Of a stretch of 64,000 nucleotides of DNA, positions 1-8,258 are shown one piece after another. Position 1 is the stretch's first letter. Every line of letters starts with the position of its first letter. The notes beneath the pieces were generated by a model, which searched no databases, was not told the DNA's origin, and worked only from the letters and a program-made list of their open reading frames with translations. This stretch comes from Necropsobacter rosorum. Lineage in GTDB: Bacteria; Pseudomonadota; Gammaproteobacteria; Enterobacterales; Pasteurellaceae. The translations under genes and the position numbers were made by a program. Location of the stretch: positions 186,001 through 250,000 of the forward strand of contig CCMQ01000008.1 in the NCBI GenBank assembly GCA_000751835.1. The letters are read 5' to 3'.

Positions 1-1019
1 CCGGCGCGACCGGTTTCCTGATAATAAGCCTCAATGCTGCGCGGTAAATCGAAATGGGCAACAAAGCGAACATTGGATTTATTGATCCCCATGCCGAAAG
101 CGATAGTGGCGACCACCACCTGAATATTATCCCGCTGAAATGCACGTTGCACATGTTCCCGCTGTTCGCTCGGCATGCCGGCGTGATAGGCATCCGCCGC
201 CACACCGCGTTTGCGCAGGCTTTCTGCGATGCGTTCCACTTTGTTGCGGCTGTTGCAGTAAATAATTCCGCTTTTGCCTTTTTGTGCCAGCACGAAGCGG
301 CACAGCTGTTCCATCGGTTTGAATTTTTCCACCAGCGTATAACGAATATTCGGGCGATCGAAACTGCCGATATAAATATGCGGATCCTGCAAATTCAGAT
401 GGTGCAGAATGTCCTGCCGCGTGGTGTGATCGGCGGTGGCGGTCAGCGCCATAATCGGCGCCTGCGGAAAACAGCTTTTTAAACCGCCGAGCCGCGCATA
501 TTCCGGACGGAAATCGTGTCCCCATTGGGAGATGCAGTGGGCTTCGTCAATGGCGATAAAACTGACCTGACAGTGGGAAATAAAATGGAAAAAGCTGTTG
601 GTCATGGCTTTTTCCGGCGAAATATACAGCAATTTCAGCTGCCCGGACATAGCTTTGTTCTGCACCTGTTGCTGCTGCTCAAAGGTCTGGGTCGAATTCA
701 GATAATCCGCCTGAATGCCGTTTGCCGACAGGTGATCCACCTGATCTTTCATCAATGAAATCAGCGGCGAAATCACCAAGGTTAAGCCGCTGAAACACAG
801 GGCGGGAATTTGATAACACAGGGATTTGCCGTTACCGGTGGCCATGATGACCAGACTGTCGTGGCGGGCTAAGGCGGCGTTGATAATGTCTTGCTGCCCC
901 TGACGGAAAGACTGATAACCGAAAACCGAATGCAGGATATGAAGTGCGGTGTCGTTTGAGGCAGAATCCGCAGAAAAATGCACCGCACTTTGTGCCGGTT
1001 CGGGCGCCGGATTGCTCAT
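1..1019 (-). CDS. recQ: ATP-dependent DNA helicase RecQ, 3' end cut off by the window edge
   Basis: This is a RecQ-family 3'-5' DNA helicase of recombination and replication repair. The visible 339 residues contain the motif I loop TGNGKS near residues 61-66, the motif II DEAH box near 158-161 followed by CISQWGHDFRPEY, and helicase domain 2 down to YYQETGRAG. The zinc and HRDC parts lie beyond the window. Its ATG shares one base with the cyaY stop (TGATG), so the two are translationally coupled. The first 30 or so residues are an unconserved leader in which two uptake words (952-960 and 982-990) are read as protein. Identification is firm. Confidence 0.95.
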   Translation of the reverse strand, partial: MSNPAPEPAQSAVHFSADSASNDTALHILHSVFGYQSFRQGQQDIINAALARHDSLVIMATGNGKSLCYQIPALCFSGLTLVISPLISLMKDQVDHLSANGIQADYLNSTQTFEQQQQVQNKAMSGQLKLLYISPEKAMTNSFFHFISHCQVSFIAIDEAHCISQWGHDFRPEYARLGGLKSCFPQAPIMALTATADHTTRQDILHHLNLQDPHIYIGSFDRPNIRYTLVEKFKPMEQLCRFVLAQKGKSGIIYCNSRNKVERIAESLRKRGVAADAYHAGMPSEQREHVQRAFQRDNIQVVVATIAFGMGINKSNVRFVAHFDLPRSIEAYYQETGRA

Positions 1020-1327
1020 CAGGCGAAACTCACTTGCTCTCCGTGTGCGCGGCATGCCTGTTCCAGACATGGCCAGAATAATTGCCCGTCGGCGCTAATC
1101 CATTGATTGTCTTTAAAATGGAAATGAAAACCGCCGGCTTTGCTGGCCAGCCAGAGCTCCAAGAGCGGTTCCTGTTTATTGACCACCACCTGACTGCGAT
1201 CGGCAAAGGTAATGGTAAACACCGAACCTTGGGTGTCGCAATCCGCGTCGCAATCCTGTTTTTCTAATTCGTCTTCGATTTTTAACCAGATTTGTTCGAT
1301 ATTCTGATGATATTCCGCTACGTTCAT
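1019..1327 (-). CDS. cyaY: Iron donor/frataxin protein CyaY
   Basis: CyaY is the bacterial frataxin, a small cytosolic iron-binding regulator of Fe-S cluster assembly that interacts with IscS. The 102 residues match the family length. They show the acidic first helix (IWLKIEDELEKQDCDADCD) that binds iron, and the frataxin sheet signature around LLELWLASKAGGFHF. An ATG eight codons upstream is open, but the start at 1327 has an AGGA ribosome site at proper spacing and gives the normal length. It is first in an apparent cyaY-recQ operon behind a good sigma-70 promoter. Confidence 0.93.
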   Translation of the reverse strand: MNVAEYHQNIEQIWLKIEDELEKQDCDADCDTQGSVFTITFADRSQVVVNKQEPLLELWLASKAGGFHFHFKDNQWISADGQLFWPCLEQACRAHGEQVSFA

Positions 1328-1359
1328 GATTGTGTCCTGTTGTGTTTTCATAGGGCTAG

Positions 1360-1388
1360 ATTATAGATATTTTCCCGGGGCAGTACAA
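1360..1388 (-). promoter_or_regulatory. Predicted sigma-70 promoter of cyaY-recQ
   Basis: Reading the minus strand, TTGTAC and TATAAT are separated by 17 bases, about 25 bases before the cyaY ribosome binding site. The -10 is a consensus match and the -35 matches at four of six positions. Predicted by eye. Confidence 0.6.
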
Positions 1389-1404
1389 ATGGAAATGCGA
1401 CGGC

Positions 1405-1432
1405 GGGCTTTAATCCGTTCTTCTTAAAGCCC
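1405..1432. other. Hairpin without a T tract between cyaY and the secreted orphan
   Basis: A nine-base perfect inverted repeat, GGGCTTTAA with TTAAAGCCC, encloses a ten-base loop between two minus-strand genes. There is no run of T on either side, so it is at best a weak terminator of the upstream gene or an RNA 3'-end stabiliser. Confidence 0.4.
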
Positions 1433-1486
1433 TGACAGAGTAAGCTGAAAATCAGTATTAAGGTGTTGAAAAAGCCGGTCGGCGCA

Positions 1487-1921
1487 TTACGGTTTCAGCT
1501 CAAAATTCTGTAGCGGATATTCCGCATTGTCGCTGATCAGTTTCAGGCTGTAGTCACCGAGCGGGTCGCTGTGGTCGAACTTCCAGCAGTTGATGATTCG
1601 GCCGTTGACCGGCGTGGCGGAAAAGGCGAATTCATGCCGGGTGTTGTCCGCACTGGTAGCGTTGTTGAAGTGGAAGGTGGCGTTGCCCGGCGAGGTGATG
1701 ATCAGGCTGAATTTCATCGGCTGCGCGCTGTCGGCCAAATCTTTTAATTCCCAGCAGAACTGGCGGTTGTTATCGCTTTTGGAATAAACGCGGCCGTCAC
1801 TTAACCAAGGGCCGTCGGCGGAACCGGCTTTTTTAGCGCCGAAGGTAAATGTCGGATCGGCGGCAAATACATTGCCGGACAGAAAAAGTGCGGTCAGAAT
1901 AAATGAAGTTTTTTTCAACAT
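1487..1921 (-). CDS. Small exported protein of unknown function
   Basis: I do not recognise this 144-residue protein. It starts with a clear Sec signal peptide (MLKKTSF followed by a hydrophobic stretch and VFA before AD), so a mature periplasmic protein of about 125 residues is expected. The mature part is rich in alternating polar/hydrophobic stretches typical of a beta-sandwich. It holds only two cysteines, each directly followed by tryptophan (QFCWEL and INCWKF), plausibly forming a disulfide. The ATG at 1921 is preferred to the adjacent GTG at 1924 because GGAG lies eight bases before it. It stands alone between cyaY and the tRNA unit. Confidence 0.7.
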   Translation of the reverse strand: MLKKTSFILTALFLSGNVFAADPTFTFGAKKAGSADGPWLSDGRVYSKSDNNRQFCWELKDLADSAQPMKFSLIITSPGNATFHFNNATSADNTRHEFAFSATPVNGRIINCWKFDHSDPLGDYSLKLISDNAEYPLQNFELKP

Positions 1922-1946
1922 CACGGCTGCTCCAGATTACGAATAT

Positions 1947-1976
1947 GAAAAAAGCCGTTAATCTGCATTAACGGCT
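1947..1976 (-). terminator. Rho-independent terminator of the tRNA unit
   Basis: On the minus strand a nine-base stem (AGCCGTTAA with its complement) and a six-base loop are followed by six T, ten bases after the tRNA-Asn CCA end. Confidence 0.8.
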
Positions 1977-1986
1977 CTTAAGAATT

Positions 1987-2062
1987 TGGCTCCTCCTGCT
2001 GGACTTGAACCAGCGACATACGGATTAACAGTCCGCCGTTCTACCGACTGAACTAAGGAGGA
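1987..2062 (-). tRNA. tRNA-Asn (anticodon GTT)
   Basis: The 76-base cloverleaf has acceptor stem TCCTCCT paired with AGGAGGA, then discriminator G and an encoded CCA. The anticodon loop is CTGTTAA with anticodon GTT, and the T loop is GGTTCAAGTCC. It is four bases downstream of tRNA-Phe and cotranscribed with it. Confidence 0.97.
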
Positions 2063-2066
2063 AAAG

Positions 2067-2142
2067 TGGTGCCTCGAGGCGGAATCGAACCACCGACACG
2101 GGGATTTTCAATCCCCTGCTCTACCGACTGAGCTATCGAGGC
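2067..2142 (-). tRNA. tRNA-Phe (anticodon GAA)
   Basis: The 76-base cloverleaf has acceptor stem GCCTCGA paired with TCGAGGC, discriminator A and an encoded CCA. The anticodon stem-loop GGGGATTGAAAATCCCC carries anticodon GAA. It is the first gene of a two-tRNA unit with its own promoter (2161-2189) and terminator (1947-1976). Confidence 0.97.
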
Positions 2143-2160
2143 AACTCATCAGTGGTGCGT

Positions 2161-2189
2161 ATTAAACGTTTTTTTCGCAGTTAAGTCAA
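2161..2189 (-). promoter_or_regulatory. Predicted promoter of the tRNA-Phe/tRNA-Asn unit
   Basis: On the minus strand TTGACT and TTTAAT are separated by exactly 17 bases, placing the transcription start about a dozen bases before the tRNA-Phe 5' end. A G+C-rich patch typical of stringent tRNA promoters is not obvious. Confidence 0.7.
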
Positions 2190-2273
2190 CATCTAATTTC
2201 AGAATTTTGCTATTTTTCCGCTTGTTTGAACATTTAACAGGCGAAACGCATAGAAATGAATCGGATTCGGTTG

Positions 2274-2307
2274 AAAAAATAAGAGCGAACCTGTCGGGAA
2301 CGCTCTT
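2274..2307 (-). terminator. Terminator after mltC
   Basis: A seven-base stem, AAGAGCG with CGCTCTT, is followed on the minus strand by ATTTTTTC. It lies about 25 bases past the mltC stop codon and so ends the mutY-yggX-mltC unit. Confidence 0.75.
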
Positions 2308-2330
2308 AGGGGAAGCCGAACAACGCGCGA

Positions 2331-3404
2331 TCAGCGTCTGACGCGGTAGCTTTTCTGGGCTTTGTCCACTTTCATCAGGTAATTTCTGGCCTGTGAAGAA
2401 GGATGGCTGGTGGTCAGAATACGATACACCTGTTCCGGATACAGCTGATTGATTTTGTAAATCGCCATATCGCGGTCTTCGTCGAACACCCGCAGCACGG
2501 CGCCGGCACCGCTGTTATAGGCGGAGATCATGGCGAAGCGTTTGGAGGTCGGGTTGGTAATGCCGTCCAGATATTTGTTTTGCAGCAACCACAGATAAGA
2601 AGCGCCCGCATCGATATTCTTTTCCGGATCGAACAGATAATTTCTCGACGGCTGTCCGCCGCGGCCTTTCAGCTGGAACACATCGCGCCCTGCGGTATGC
2701 GGCACCACCTGCATCAGACCGATGGCGTTGGCATAGCTGATGGCATAAGGGTTGAAGCTGGATTCGGTTTGCATAATGCCGAGAATCAGGCTTTCGTCCA
2801 GATTGTAACGGCGGGCGGTTTTACGCACCAACGGCACATATTTCTGCGCACGCACTTCAACGTGGTTGGCGATCATCGGAATCACCACGAATTGAACGGT
2901 CTTACCGTTACTGAGGCGGCGGGTCTGTAATTTATTCTGAATCAGATAAGTGGCGAAATTGCCGGCGATGATGGTGTTGGTGATCTGACCGCCGAGGTGA
3001 TCCACCACCTGCCCGACCAAAAACGGCCGTGAGCTTATCGGCACATCGCCGGATGCGAATAAATCGATCCCTTTGGCATCGGAACCCATCAACAGCGTAT
3101 GCACAATAGCATTATGCAGCCGGTTGGTATCGCTGTGGGTTTCCACCATGATCACCCCTTCATCAAAGCTGACGTGGCTGCGGGTATAATAACTGTCGGT
3201 GTATTTGACGTAATCTTTACGGCTGGCGACCAACAGCTCGTTCACCCCCCAGATCTGGTCGATATTATATGAAAACTGACCGGTGAGAATATCCAATCCC
3301 TGCGTATCTTTGGCAAAGGCTTCATCATAATTGAAGCCCTTGTTGCTTGAACCGCCGCACGCAAACAGAAACGGGATTAAGGCGATAATAAGATATTTTT
3401 TCAT
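2331..3404 (-). CDS. mltC: Membrane-bound lytic murein transglycosylase C
   Basis: MltC is an outer-membrane lipoprotein that cleaves the glycan strands of peptidoglycan, leaving 1,6-anhydroMurNAc ends. The protein is 357 residues, usual for the family. A lipoprotein signal ends in LFAC with the acylated Cys at 16. A DUF3393-type N-terminal domain follows, then a Slt70-like SLT domain with catalytic Glu at about 214 in MQTESSF and the downstream motifs GLMQVVP and AYNSGAGAV. It lies three bases after yggX, in the same order as in E. coli (mutY-yggX-mltC). Confidence 0.95.
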   Translation of the reverse strand: MKKYLIIALIPFLFACGGSSNKGFNYDEAFAKDTQGLDILTGQFSYNIDQIWGVNELLVASRKDYVKYTDSYYTRSHVSFDEGVIMVETHSDTNRLHNAIVHTLLMGSDAKGIDLFASGDVPISSRPFLVGQVVDHLGGQITNTIIAGNFATYLIQNKLQTRRLSNGKTVQFVVIPMIANHVEVRAQKYVPLVRKTARRYNLDESLILGIMQTESSFNPYAISYANAIGLMQVVPHTAGRDVFQLKGRGGQPSRNYLFDPEKNIDAGASYLWLLQNKYLDGITNPTSKRFAMISAYNSGAGAVLRVFDEDRDMAIYKINQLYPEQVYRILTTSHPSSQARNYLMKVDKAQKSYRVRR

Positions 3405-3407
3405 AGA

Positions 3408-3683
3408 TTATTTTTCTGACGGTGGCACATAGCCTTCAATATGAACGTCTTTGCCTTCGAACAAAAAGTTGATCATCTCCCGTTCAAGCAGTTGACGGTG
3501 CTGGGCGTTCATCATATTGAGTTTTTTTTCATTCACCAACATGGTTTGTTTTTTCATCCATTCGCCCCATGCCTGTTTACTGATGTGATCGAAAATGCGT
3601 TTGCCCAGCTCGCCCGGGTAAAGCTGAAAATCCAGCCCTTCCGCCTGCTGTTTTAAATATTCGCAGAATACTGTTCTTGCCAT
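3408..3683 (-). CDS. yggX: Fe(2+)-trafficking protein YggX
   Basis: YggX is a 91-residue cytosolic protein that protects iron-sulfur enzymes from oxidative damage and is proposed to traffic ferrous iron. The start [11 protein letters not shown] carries the conserved Cys at position 7, and the rest follows the family through [13 protein letters not shown] to the C-terminal glycine-proline tail. Its start lies inside the 3' end of mutY (31-base overlap), implying coupled translation. This fits the need of MutY for a [4Fe-4S] cluster. Confidence 0.95.
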   Translation of the reverse strand: MARTVFCEYLKQQAEGLDFQLYPGELGKRIFDHISKQAWGEWMKKQTMLVNEKKLNMMNAQHRQLLEREMINFLFEGKDVHIEGYVPPSEK

Positions 3684-4798
3684 AATGATGTCTCTTTTTC
3701 AAATTGCAGTAATAAATTTTTTACCGGCGTCGCCAGTCCGATTTGATCAGGATTGTGCGGATCATACCAATATTTGACCGCACTTGGTACCGAAGATTCA
3801 TATTCGGCATGAATTTCCGCCACTTTTTTCCACGCCGAACGATCATCCTCACGGGGGCGACGGTGCAGTTGTGCATAGATCGGATAAATCTCCAGATGAA
3901 AATGGCTGAAAGTGTGGCGAAAAGCCGGCCATTCACAGTAATGGGTAATCTGCTGCCGCGCCAGATAAGCCAGCAGCGCCGATTTGCTGTCGAACTGCGG
4001 AAAACAATACAGTCCGCCCCAGATACCGCTGTTTTCCCGCTGTTCCAGCGCGACTTTACCATTATCGGCGAGAATTAAAAAATAGCTTTGCCGCACCGGC
4101 AGGGCTTTTTTCGGTTTTTTGCCGGGATAATCCGTCCAGTTTTGCTGTAAATTCGCCTGACAGCGTTGCGCCAGCGGACATAGATCGCATTTCGGTTTGC
4201 TGCGGGTGCAGACCATGGCGCCGATATCCATCATCGCCTGATTAAAATCCGCCACCCGCGCAGTCGGCGTGACCTGCGCGCTGCATTGCCAGAGGCGGTT
4301 TTCCACCGCTTTCTCGCCCGCCCAGCCGGCAACGGCAAAATAACGGGACAGCACCCGCTTGACGTTGCCGTCCAGAATCGGATAAGGCGCATTCAAACAG
4401 GAGGATAAAATCGCGCCGGCGGTGCTGCGCCCGATGCCGCTTAGCGCCTGTACCTGCGCAAAGTCGGTCGGAAATTCGCCGTGATACTGATCGCGGATGG
4501 TTTGCGCCGCCTTGTGCAAATTGCGCGCGCGGGCATAATAGCCCAGCCCCGTCCATAAATGCAGTACTTCATCCAACGGCGCGTCGGCAAGTGCGGTCAC
4601 ATTTGGGAACGTTTTTATAAAACGGGTGAAATAAGGTTTTACCGTCGCCACTTGCGTCTGCTGCAGCATCACTTCCGACAGCCAAACGCCGTACAGGGTT
4701 TTATTTTGCTGCCACGGCAGATTTTTACGTCCGAATTTGTCATACCACGCTAACACGGCGCGGGCAAAAGGTGCGTCAAGGGTTGATTGAGCCTGCAT
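3653..4798 (-). CDS. mutY: A/G-specific adenine DNA glycosylase
   Basis: MutY removes adenine mispaired with 8-oxoguanine or guanine in the GO repair system. The 381-residue sequence has the helix-hairpin-helix [11 protein letters not shown] near 119-129, catalytic Glu at about 42 (SEVMLQQTQ) and catalytic Asp at about 143 in [10 protein letters not shown]. The four [4Fe-4S] cysteines are near 197, 204, 207 and 213, followed by a C-terminal Nudix-like domain that reads 8-oxoG. It is first of the mutY-yggX-mltC unit. Three uptake words lie in and just upstream of it. Confidence 0.97.
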   Translation of the reverse strand: MQAQSTLDAPFARAVLAWYDKFGRKNLPWQQNKTLYGVWLSEVMLQQTQVATVKPYFTRFIKTFPNVTALADAPLDEVLHLWTGLGYYARARNLHKAAQTIRDQYHGEFPTDFAQVQALSGIGRSTAGAILSSCLNAPYPILDGNVKRVLSRYFAVAGWAGEKAVENRLWQCSAQVTPTARVADFNQAMMDIGAMVCTRSKPKCDLCPLAQRCQANLQQNWTDYPGKKPKKALPVRQSYFLILADNGKVALEQRENSGIWGGLYCFPQFDSKSALLAYLARQQITHYCEWPAFRHTFSHFHLEIYPIYAQLHRRPREDDRSAWKKVAEIHAEYESSVPSAVKYWYDPHNPDQIGLATPVKNLLLQFEKETSLWQEQYSANI

Positions 4799-4881
4799 AA
4801 CATCAAAAAGTGCGGTTGAAAAATAACAAAAATAGCGAAATTATCGCGCCGTTGTGCCAAGCCGACATTGTGTTCGCCGAG

Positions 4882-5310
4882 CTATACATAACGTTTTAAG
4901 TGAATACTGGTTTCGGAGGTGCGGATAGCTTTGTTGGTGCGTATTCTTTCCAGCGCGGAACCCAGTTCTTCCAAGCTCGGCGCGTTGAATTCGACCAGAA
5001 TATCCCAGCGTCCGTTGGTGTCGTAAATCGCTTTTACGCAGGGTTCACCGCGCAGGGCTTTCATCACCTCCAATGCGCTGCCGCCCTCCACAATAATGGA
5101 ACACCAGGCGCACACACCGTTTAACTCCACCGTAGGGCGTAATTCCACCGAATAGCCTAAGATAACGCCTTCTTTTTCAAGCCGTGCAATGCGGTTTGTG
5201 ACGGTCGCCCGCGAAAGGCGTAACTTTTGCGCCAAAAACGCGATGGAATAACGGGCGTTTTCGCGCAACAAACTGAGTAATGCCTGATCGGTTTTATCTA
5301 AAACTGACAT
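4882..5310 (-). CDS. Lrp/AsnC-family transcriptional regulator
   Basis: This is a 142-residue feast/famine regulator with an N-terminal winged helix-turn-helix (DQALLSLLREN, then FLAQKLRLSRATVTNRIARLEKEGVI) and a C-terminal RAM/AsnC ligand-binding and oligomerisation domain. The start at 5310 (MSVLDKTD) is chosen over an open ATG 17 codons upstream because it matches where family members begin. It is transcribed divergently from ornithine cyclodeaminase across a 141-base gap. The inference is that it controls ocd-nhaC in response to an amino acid, perhaps ornithine or proline. The specific ligand cannot be read from sequence. Confidence 0.9.
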   Translation of the reverse strand: MSVLDKTDQALLSLLRENARYSIAFLAQKLRLSRATVTNRIARLEKEGVILGYSVELRPTVELNGVCAWCSIIVEGGSALEVMKALRGEPCVKAIYDTNGRWDILVEFNAPSLEELGSALERIRTNKAIRTSETSIHLKRYV

Positions 5311-5404
5311 AACGTCACCTTCTGCTGACAAAATGGCTAAAAACGGATGAAACATTAGCATAGTTTAGTATTTTAATTAACAAAAAAATCTTGCACACTA
5401 GAGA

Positions 5405-5414
5405 TGTTGCAACA
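5405..5414. promoter_or_regulatory. Palindrome in the divergent regulator/ocd promoter region
   Basis: TGTTGCAACA is a perfect ten-base palindrome 37 bases upstream of the ocd start in the 141-base region shared with the AsnC/Lrp gene. It could be an operator for that regulator. No second copy is obvious nearby and the assignment is speculative. Confidence 0.3.
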
Positions 5415-5451
5415 ATTCATTAACGTGTTATTAACTTAGTGGAGCAAAGCT

Positions 5452-6510
5452 ATGTCATATTCATCATCTATCGCAGGCAGTTTACCAACGATTATCATCA
5501 GCCCGCAAGACATTGCAAACGTGGTGCAACGTCAGGGCATTAAAGCGACACTGGCGGGAATGATGCAATACATTCTCGACGATTTCCTGAACTGGGACGC
5601 GTTTGACAAAACGCCGCGCATCGGCAATCTGGTTCCCGACGGCGTGCTGGAACTGATGCCGATTGCCGACCGCAAACAATACAGCTTTAAATATGTGAAC
5701 TGCCACCCGAAAAACCCAAACCTCGGACTTTCCACCATTCTCGCCTTCGGCGCCTTAATCAGCAACGATACGGGACAACCTGATGTGATCAGTGAATTTA
5801 CTCTCACCACCGCTTTGCGCACGGCGGCAACGTCCGTGCTGGCGGCAAAATACCTTGCACGTCCGAACAGCAAACGCATGGCGATCATCGGTAACGGCTG
5901 CCAAAGTGAATTTCAGGCTTTAGCGTTTTATCACTTGCTTGGCATTAACGAGTTGGCCTTATACGACATCGACCGCGCCGCCAGCGAGAAACTGGCGAAA
6001 AACTTGGCTGACACGCCATTGAACATTGAGATTTTCGACAGCGTGGCACAAGCGGTTAAAAATGCCGACATTATTACTACGGTGACGGCGGAATACTCCC
6101 GCGCCAATATTATTACGCCGGAGATGATTGAAGCCGGCATGCACATCAATGCGGTGGGCGGCGATAATATCAACAAAACGGAATTGCACATCGATGTGGT
6201 GAAAAATGCGACGACTTATGTGGAATTCGAAGCGCAAACCCGCATTGAAGGCGAATTACAAAATCTGCCGGCGGATTTCCCGGTTATCCCGTTGTCCGAG
6301 GTGTTCCGGTCGGGCAAAGCGGCGCGCAAATCCGATGACGAAGTCACGTTATTCGATTCCGTCGGCTTTGCGATTGAAGATTTTTCCGCCATTCGTTATA
6401 TGCATGACACCGTAGTGAAATTAGGGCTGGCGCGTCCGCTTTCGCTCACCCCGGATTTAAACGATCCGAAAGATTTATTTAGTTACCTCAGCGACTATGC
6501 CAACGCGTAG
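5452..6510 (+). CDS. ocd: Ornithine cyclodeaminase
   Basis: The enzyme family converts L-ornithine to L-proline with release of ammonium, using tightly bound NAD. The 352 residues match bacterial ornithine cyclodeaminase, not the shorter mu-crystallin relatives. Key sites are the substrate region around KYVNCHPKNP (about 80-89), the dinucleotide-binding loop IIGNGCQSEF near 145-154, and the catalytic Asp at about 238 in VGGDNINKTELH. It has a GGAG-type ribosome site and is followed after 101 bases by an NhaC-type transporter. Together with the divergent AsnC/Lrp gene it looks like an ornithine-use module. Confidence 0.88.
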   Translation: MSYSSSIAGSLPTIIISPQDIANVVQRQGIKATLAGMMQYILDDFLNWDAFDKTPRIGNLVPDGVLELMPIADRKQYSFKYVNCHPKNPNLGLSTILAFGALISNDTGQPDVISEFTLTTALRTAATSVLAAKYLARPNSKRMAIIGNGCQSEFQALAFYHLLGINELALYDIDRAASEKLAKNLADTPLNIEIFDSVAQAVKNADIITTVTAEYSRANIITPEMIEAGMHINAVGGDNINKTELHIDVVKNATTYVEFEAQTRIEGELQNLPADFPVIPLSEVFRSGKAARKSDDEVTLFDSVGFAIEDFSAIRYMHDTVVKLGLARPLSLTPDLNDPKDLFSYLSDYANA

Positions 6511-6572
6511 TCCGGTTACTGTAAAAGGAGATGTGCCGTTATGCGGTGACTGTAAGCACATTTTAACTTAAT

Positions 6573-6596
6573 GAAGTGCAACTTCCGTTGCACTTC
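6573..6596 (+). other. Intercistronic hairpin between ocd and nhaC
   Basis: A perfect nine-base inverted repeat, GAAGTGCAA and TTGCACTTC, has a six-base loop and ends eight bases before the GGGAGG ribosome site of the transporter. It has no T tract. It could stop exonucleases, uncouple expression of the two genes, or mask translation. The arm resembles, but does not equal, the uptake word. Confidence 0.5.
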
Positions 6597-6611
6597 GCAT
6601 CGGGAGGCCCT

Positions 6612-8021
6612 ATGCCCAAAGCAGAATCCAAAGCATCGAAGCAAACAATCGATATCCCCTTTTTTTATGCGCTACTGCCCATTCTTGTGATGATCGCGGC
6701 GATGGCGGTGTCTATCATTAAATTCGAAGCGTCTCCGCACATTCCGCTGATTATTGGGGCGGTGACCGCCGCACTGGTCGCGCTAAAATTCGGCTACCGC
6801 TGGGATAGCATCGAACAAGGCATTTACCGCGGCATTAAAATGGCGCTCCCTGCGATTGTCATCATTATTATGATCGGACTCACCATCGGCGCGTGGCTCG
6901 GCGGCGGCATTGTGGCGACCATGATTTACTACGGCTTGAAGCTCATTTCACCGTCGTTGTTCCTGTTCACCATTTGCATTATTTGCGGCGTGGTGACTCT
7001 GGCGATCGGCAGTTCGTGGTCAACAATGGGTACCATCGGCGTGGCGGCTATCGGCATCGGGCTGAGCATCGGCATTCCCACCCCGATGGTGGCGGGTGCG
7101 GTCATTTCCGGGGCATATTTCGGCGATAAAATGTCCCCGCTGTCCGATACCACCAATCTTGCCGCCGGCATCACCGGCACGGATTTATTCGCCCATATCA
7201 AACATATGTTCACCACCACCGTGCCCGCCTATGCCATTGCGTTGTGCGTCTATTTATATTTAGGTATGCGGTTCAACGCCGCCAATATGAACCTTTCTCA
7301 TATTGAAGGCGTGATGGAAAACATCACCGAAAACTTCGTGATCAGCCCGTGGTTGCTCATTGTGCCGGTTATCGTGGTGATTTTAGTGATGAAAAAAGTG
7401 CCGGCGATCCCGGCATTAACCGTCGGTATTTTACTCGGTTCCGTCTGTCATATTCTGGTGCAGGGCGCTGATGTCGGCGTGGCGGTAAAAACCTTGCACG
7501 ACGGCTTTCACATCCAAAGTGGACACGACATGATCGACACTCTCTTCAACCGCGGCGGCATTGAATCCATGATGTACACCATTTCGCTGACCATCGTTGC
7601 AATGAGTTTCGGCGGCATCGCGGAACAAACGGGGATGCTCAGATCGGTGGTTTCCACCATCTTACACTTTGCCCGCAACGCCAGTATGTTGATTATTGCC
7701 ACGATTTTCTCTTCCGTGGTCACCAACTGCACCACTTCCGAGCAATACATTTCCATTTTACTGCCGGGCAGAATGTACGTCACCGCCTACAAAGAGCGCA
7801 AACTGCATACCAAAAACCTGTCGCGCGCCTTAGAAGACGGCGGCACCGTAACCTCCGTTCTCGTTCCCTGGAACACCTGCGGCGTATATGCCTATTCTAT
7901 GCTGCAAGTCAGCGCCTTCGAATACGCCCCTTACGCCGTGTTCAATTACGCCGTCCCGCTTTTGGCAATCTGTTTTGCGCTGTTCAATATTAAAATTGAG
8001 CGGCTTGAAGAAGTTTGTTAG
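6612..8021 (+). CDS. NhaC-family Na+/H+ antiporter-like transporter
   Basis: This is an inner-membrane protein of 469 residues with about a dozen hydrophobic segments, the length and layout of the NhaC (IT superfamily) antiporters. Recognisable stretches include GSSWSTMGTIGVA, FGDKMSPLSDTTNLA and GGTVTSVLVPWNTCG, typical of the family. The start at 6612 has a GGGAGG ribosome site at good spacing. Members may exchange Na+ for H+ or carry organic substrates. The link to ocd and an amino-acid-type regulator makes an amino-acid exchange role possible but unproved. Confidence 0.85.
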   Translation: MPKAESKASKQTIDIPFFYALLPILVMIAAMAVSIIKFEASPHIPLIIGAVTAALVALKFGYRWDSIEQGIYRGIKMALPAIVIIIMIGLTIGAWLGGGIVATMIYYGLKLISPSLFLFTICIICGVVTLAIGSSWSTMGTIGVAAIGIGLSIGIPTPMVAGAVISGAYFGDKMSPLSDTTNLAAGITGTDLFAHIKHMFTTTVPAYAIALCVYLYLGMRFNAANMNLSHIEGVMENITENFVISPWLLIVPVIVVILVMKKVPAIPALTVGILLGSVCHILVQGADVGVAVKTLHDGFHIQSGHDMIDTLFNRGGIESMMYTISLTIVAMSFGGIAEQTGMLRSVVSTILHFARNASMLIIATIFSSVVTNCTTSEQYISILLPGRMYVTAYKERKLHTKNLSRALEDGGTVTSVLVPWNTCGVYAYSMLQVSAFEYAPYAVFNYAVPLLAICFALFNIKIERLEEVC

Positions 8022-8152
8022 CCGGCGTTAAGGTTGATAAAAGTGCAAGGGCGATTGGCAAAAAGACGCACGCAGGCAGGGAATTTTGTGAAAAATCAAC
8101 TGATTGCGTGCAAAAAATACATTCATCGCCGCGCCACTCCCGGCGGCACATT

Positions 8153-8166
8153 CCGGCCGCGGCCGG
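8153..8166. other. G+C-only 14-base palindrome before trmB
   Basis: The sequence CCGGCCGCGGCCGG is a perfect palindrome in the 237-base gap between nhaC and trmB, whose remainder is otherwise mixed and holds one uptake word (8191-8199) and a trmB promoter. No T tract follows, so it is not a typical terminator. Function unknown. Confidence 0.35.
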
Positions 8167-8197
8167 CGTTTGAAAACACATAGAAAAACGACCGCAC

Positions 8198-8226
8198 TTT
8201 GCATTTTGCGCCAAACCTCTTATAAT
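8198..8226 (+). promoter_or_regulatory. Predicted trmB promoter
   Basis: The hexamer TATAAT at 8221-8226 is preceded by TTTGCA at 17 bases. The -35 overlaps the end of an uptake word. The transcription start would lie about 25 bases before the trmB ATG. Confidence 0.5.
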
Positions 8227-8258
8227 CCCCGCCGTTTATTGTGTATAGCCGGATAATT

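Noticed and set aside
6531..6566. Short frame MCRYAVTVSTF between ocd and nhaC, a possible leader peptide
   Set aside because: The GGAG touches the ATG with no spacer, so it cannot be a functional ribosome site for it.
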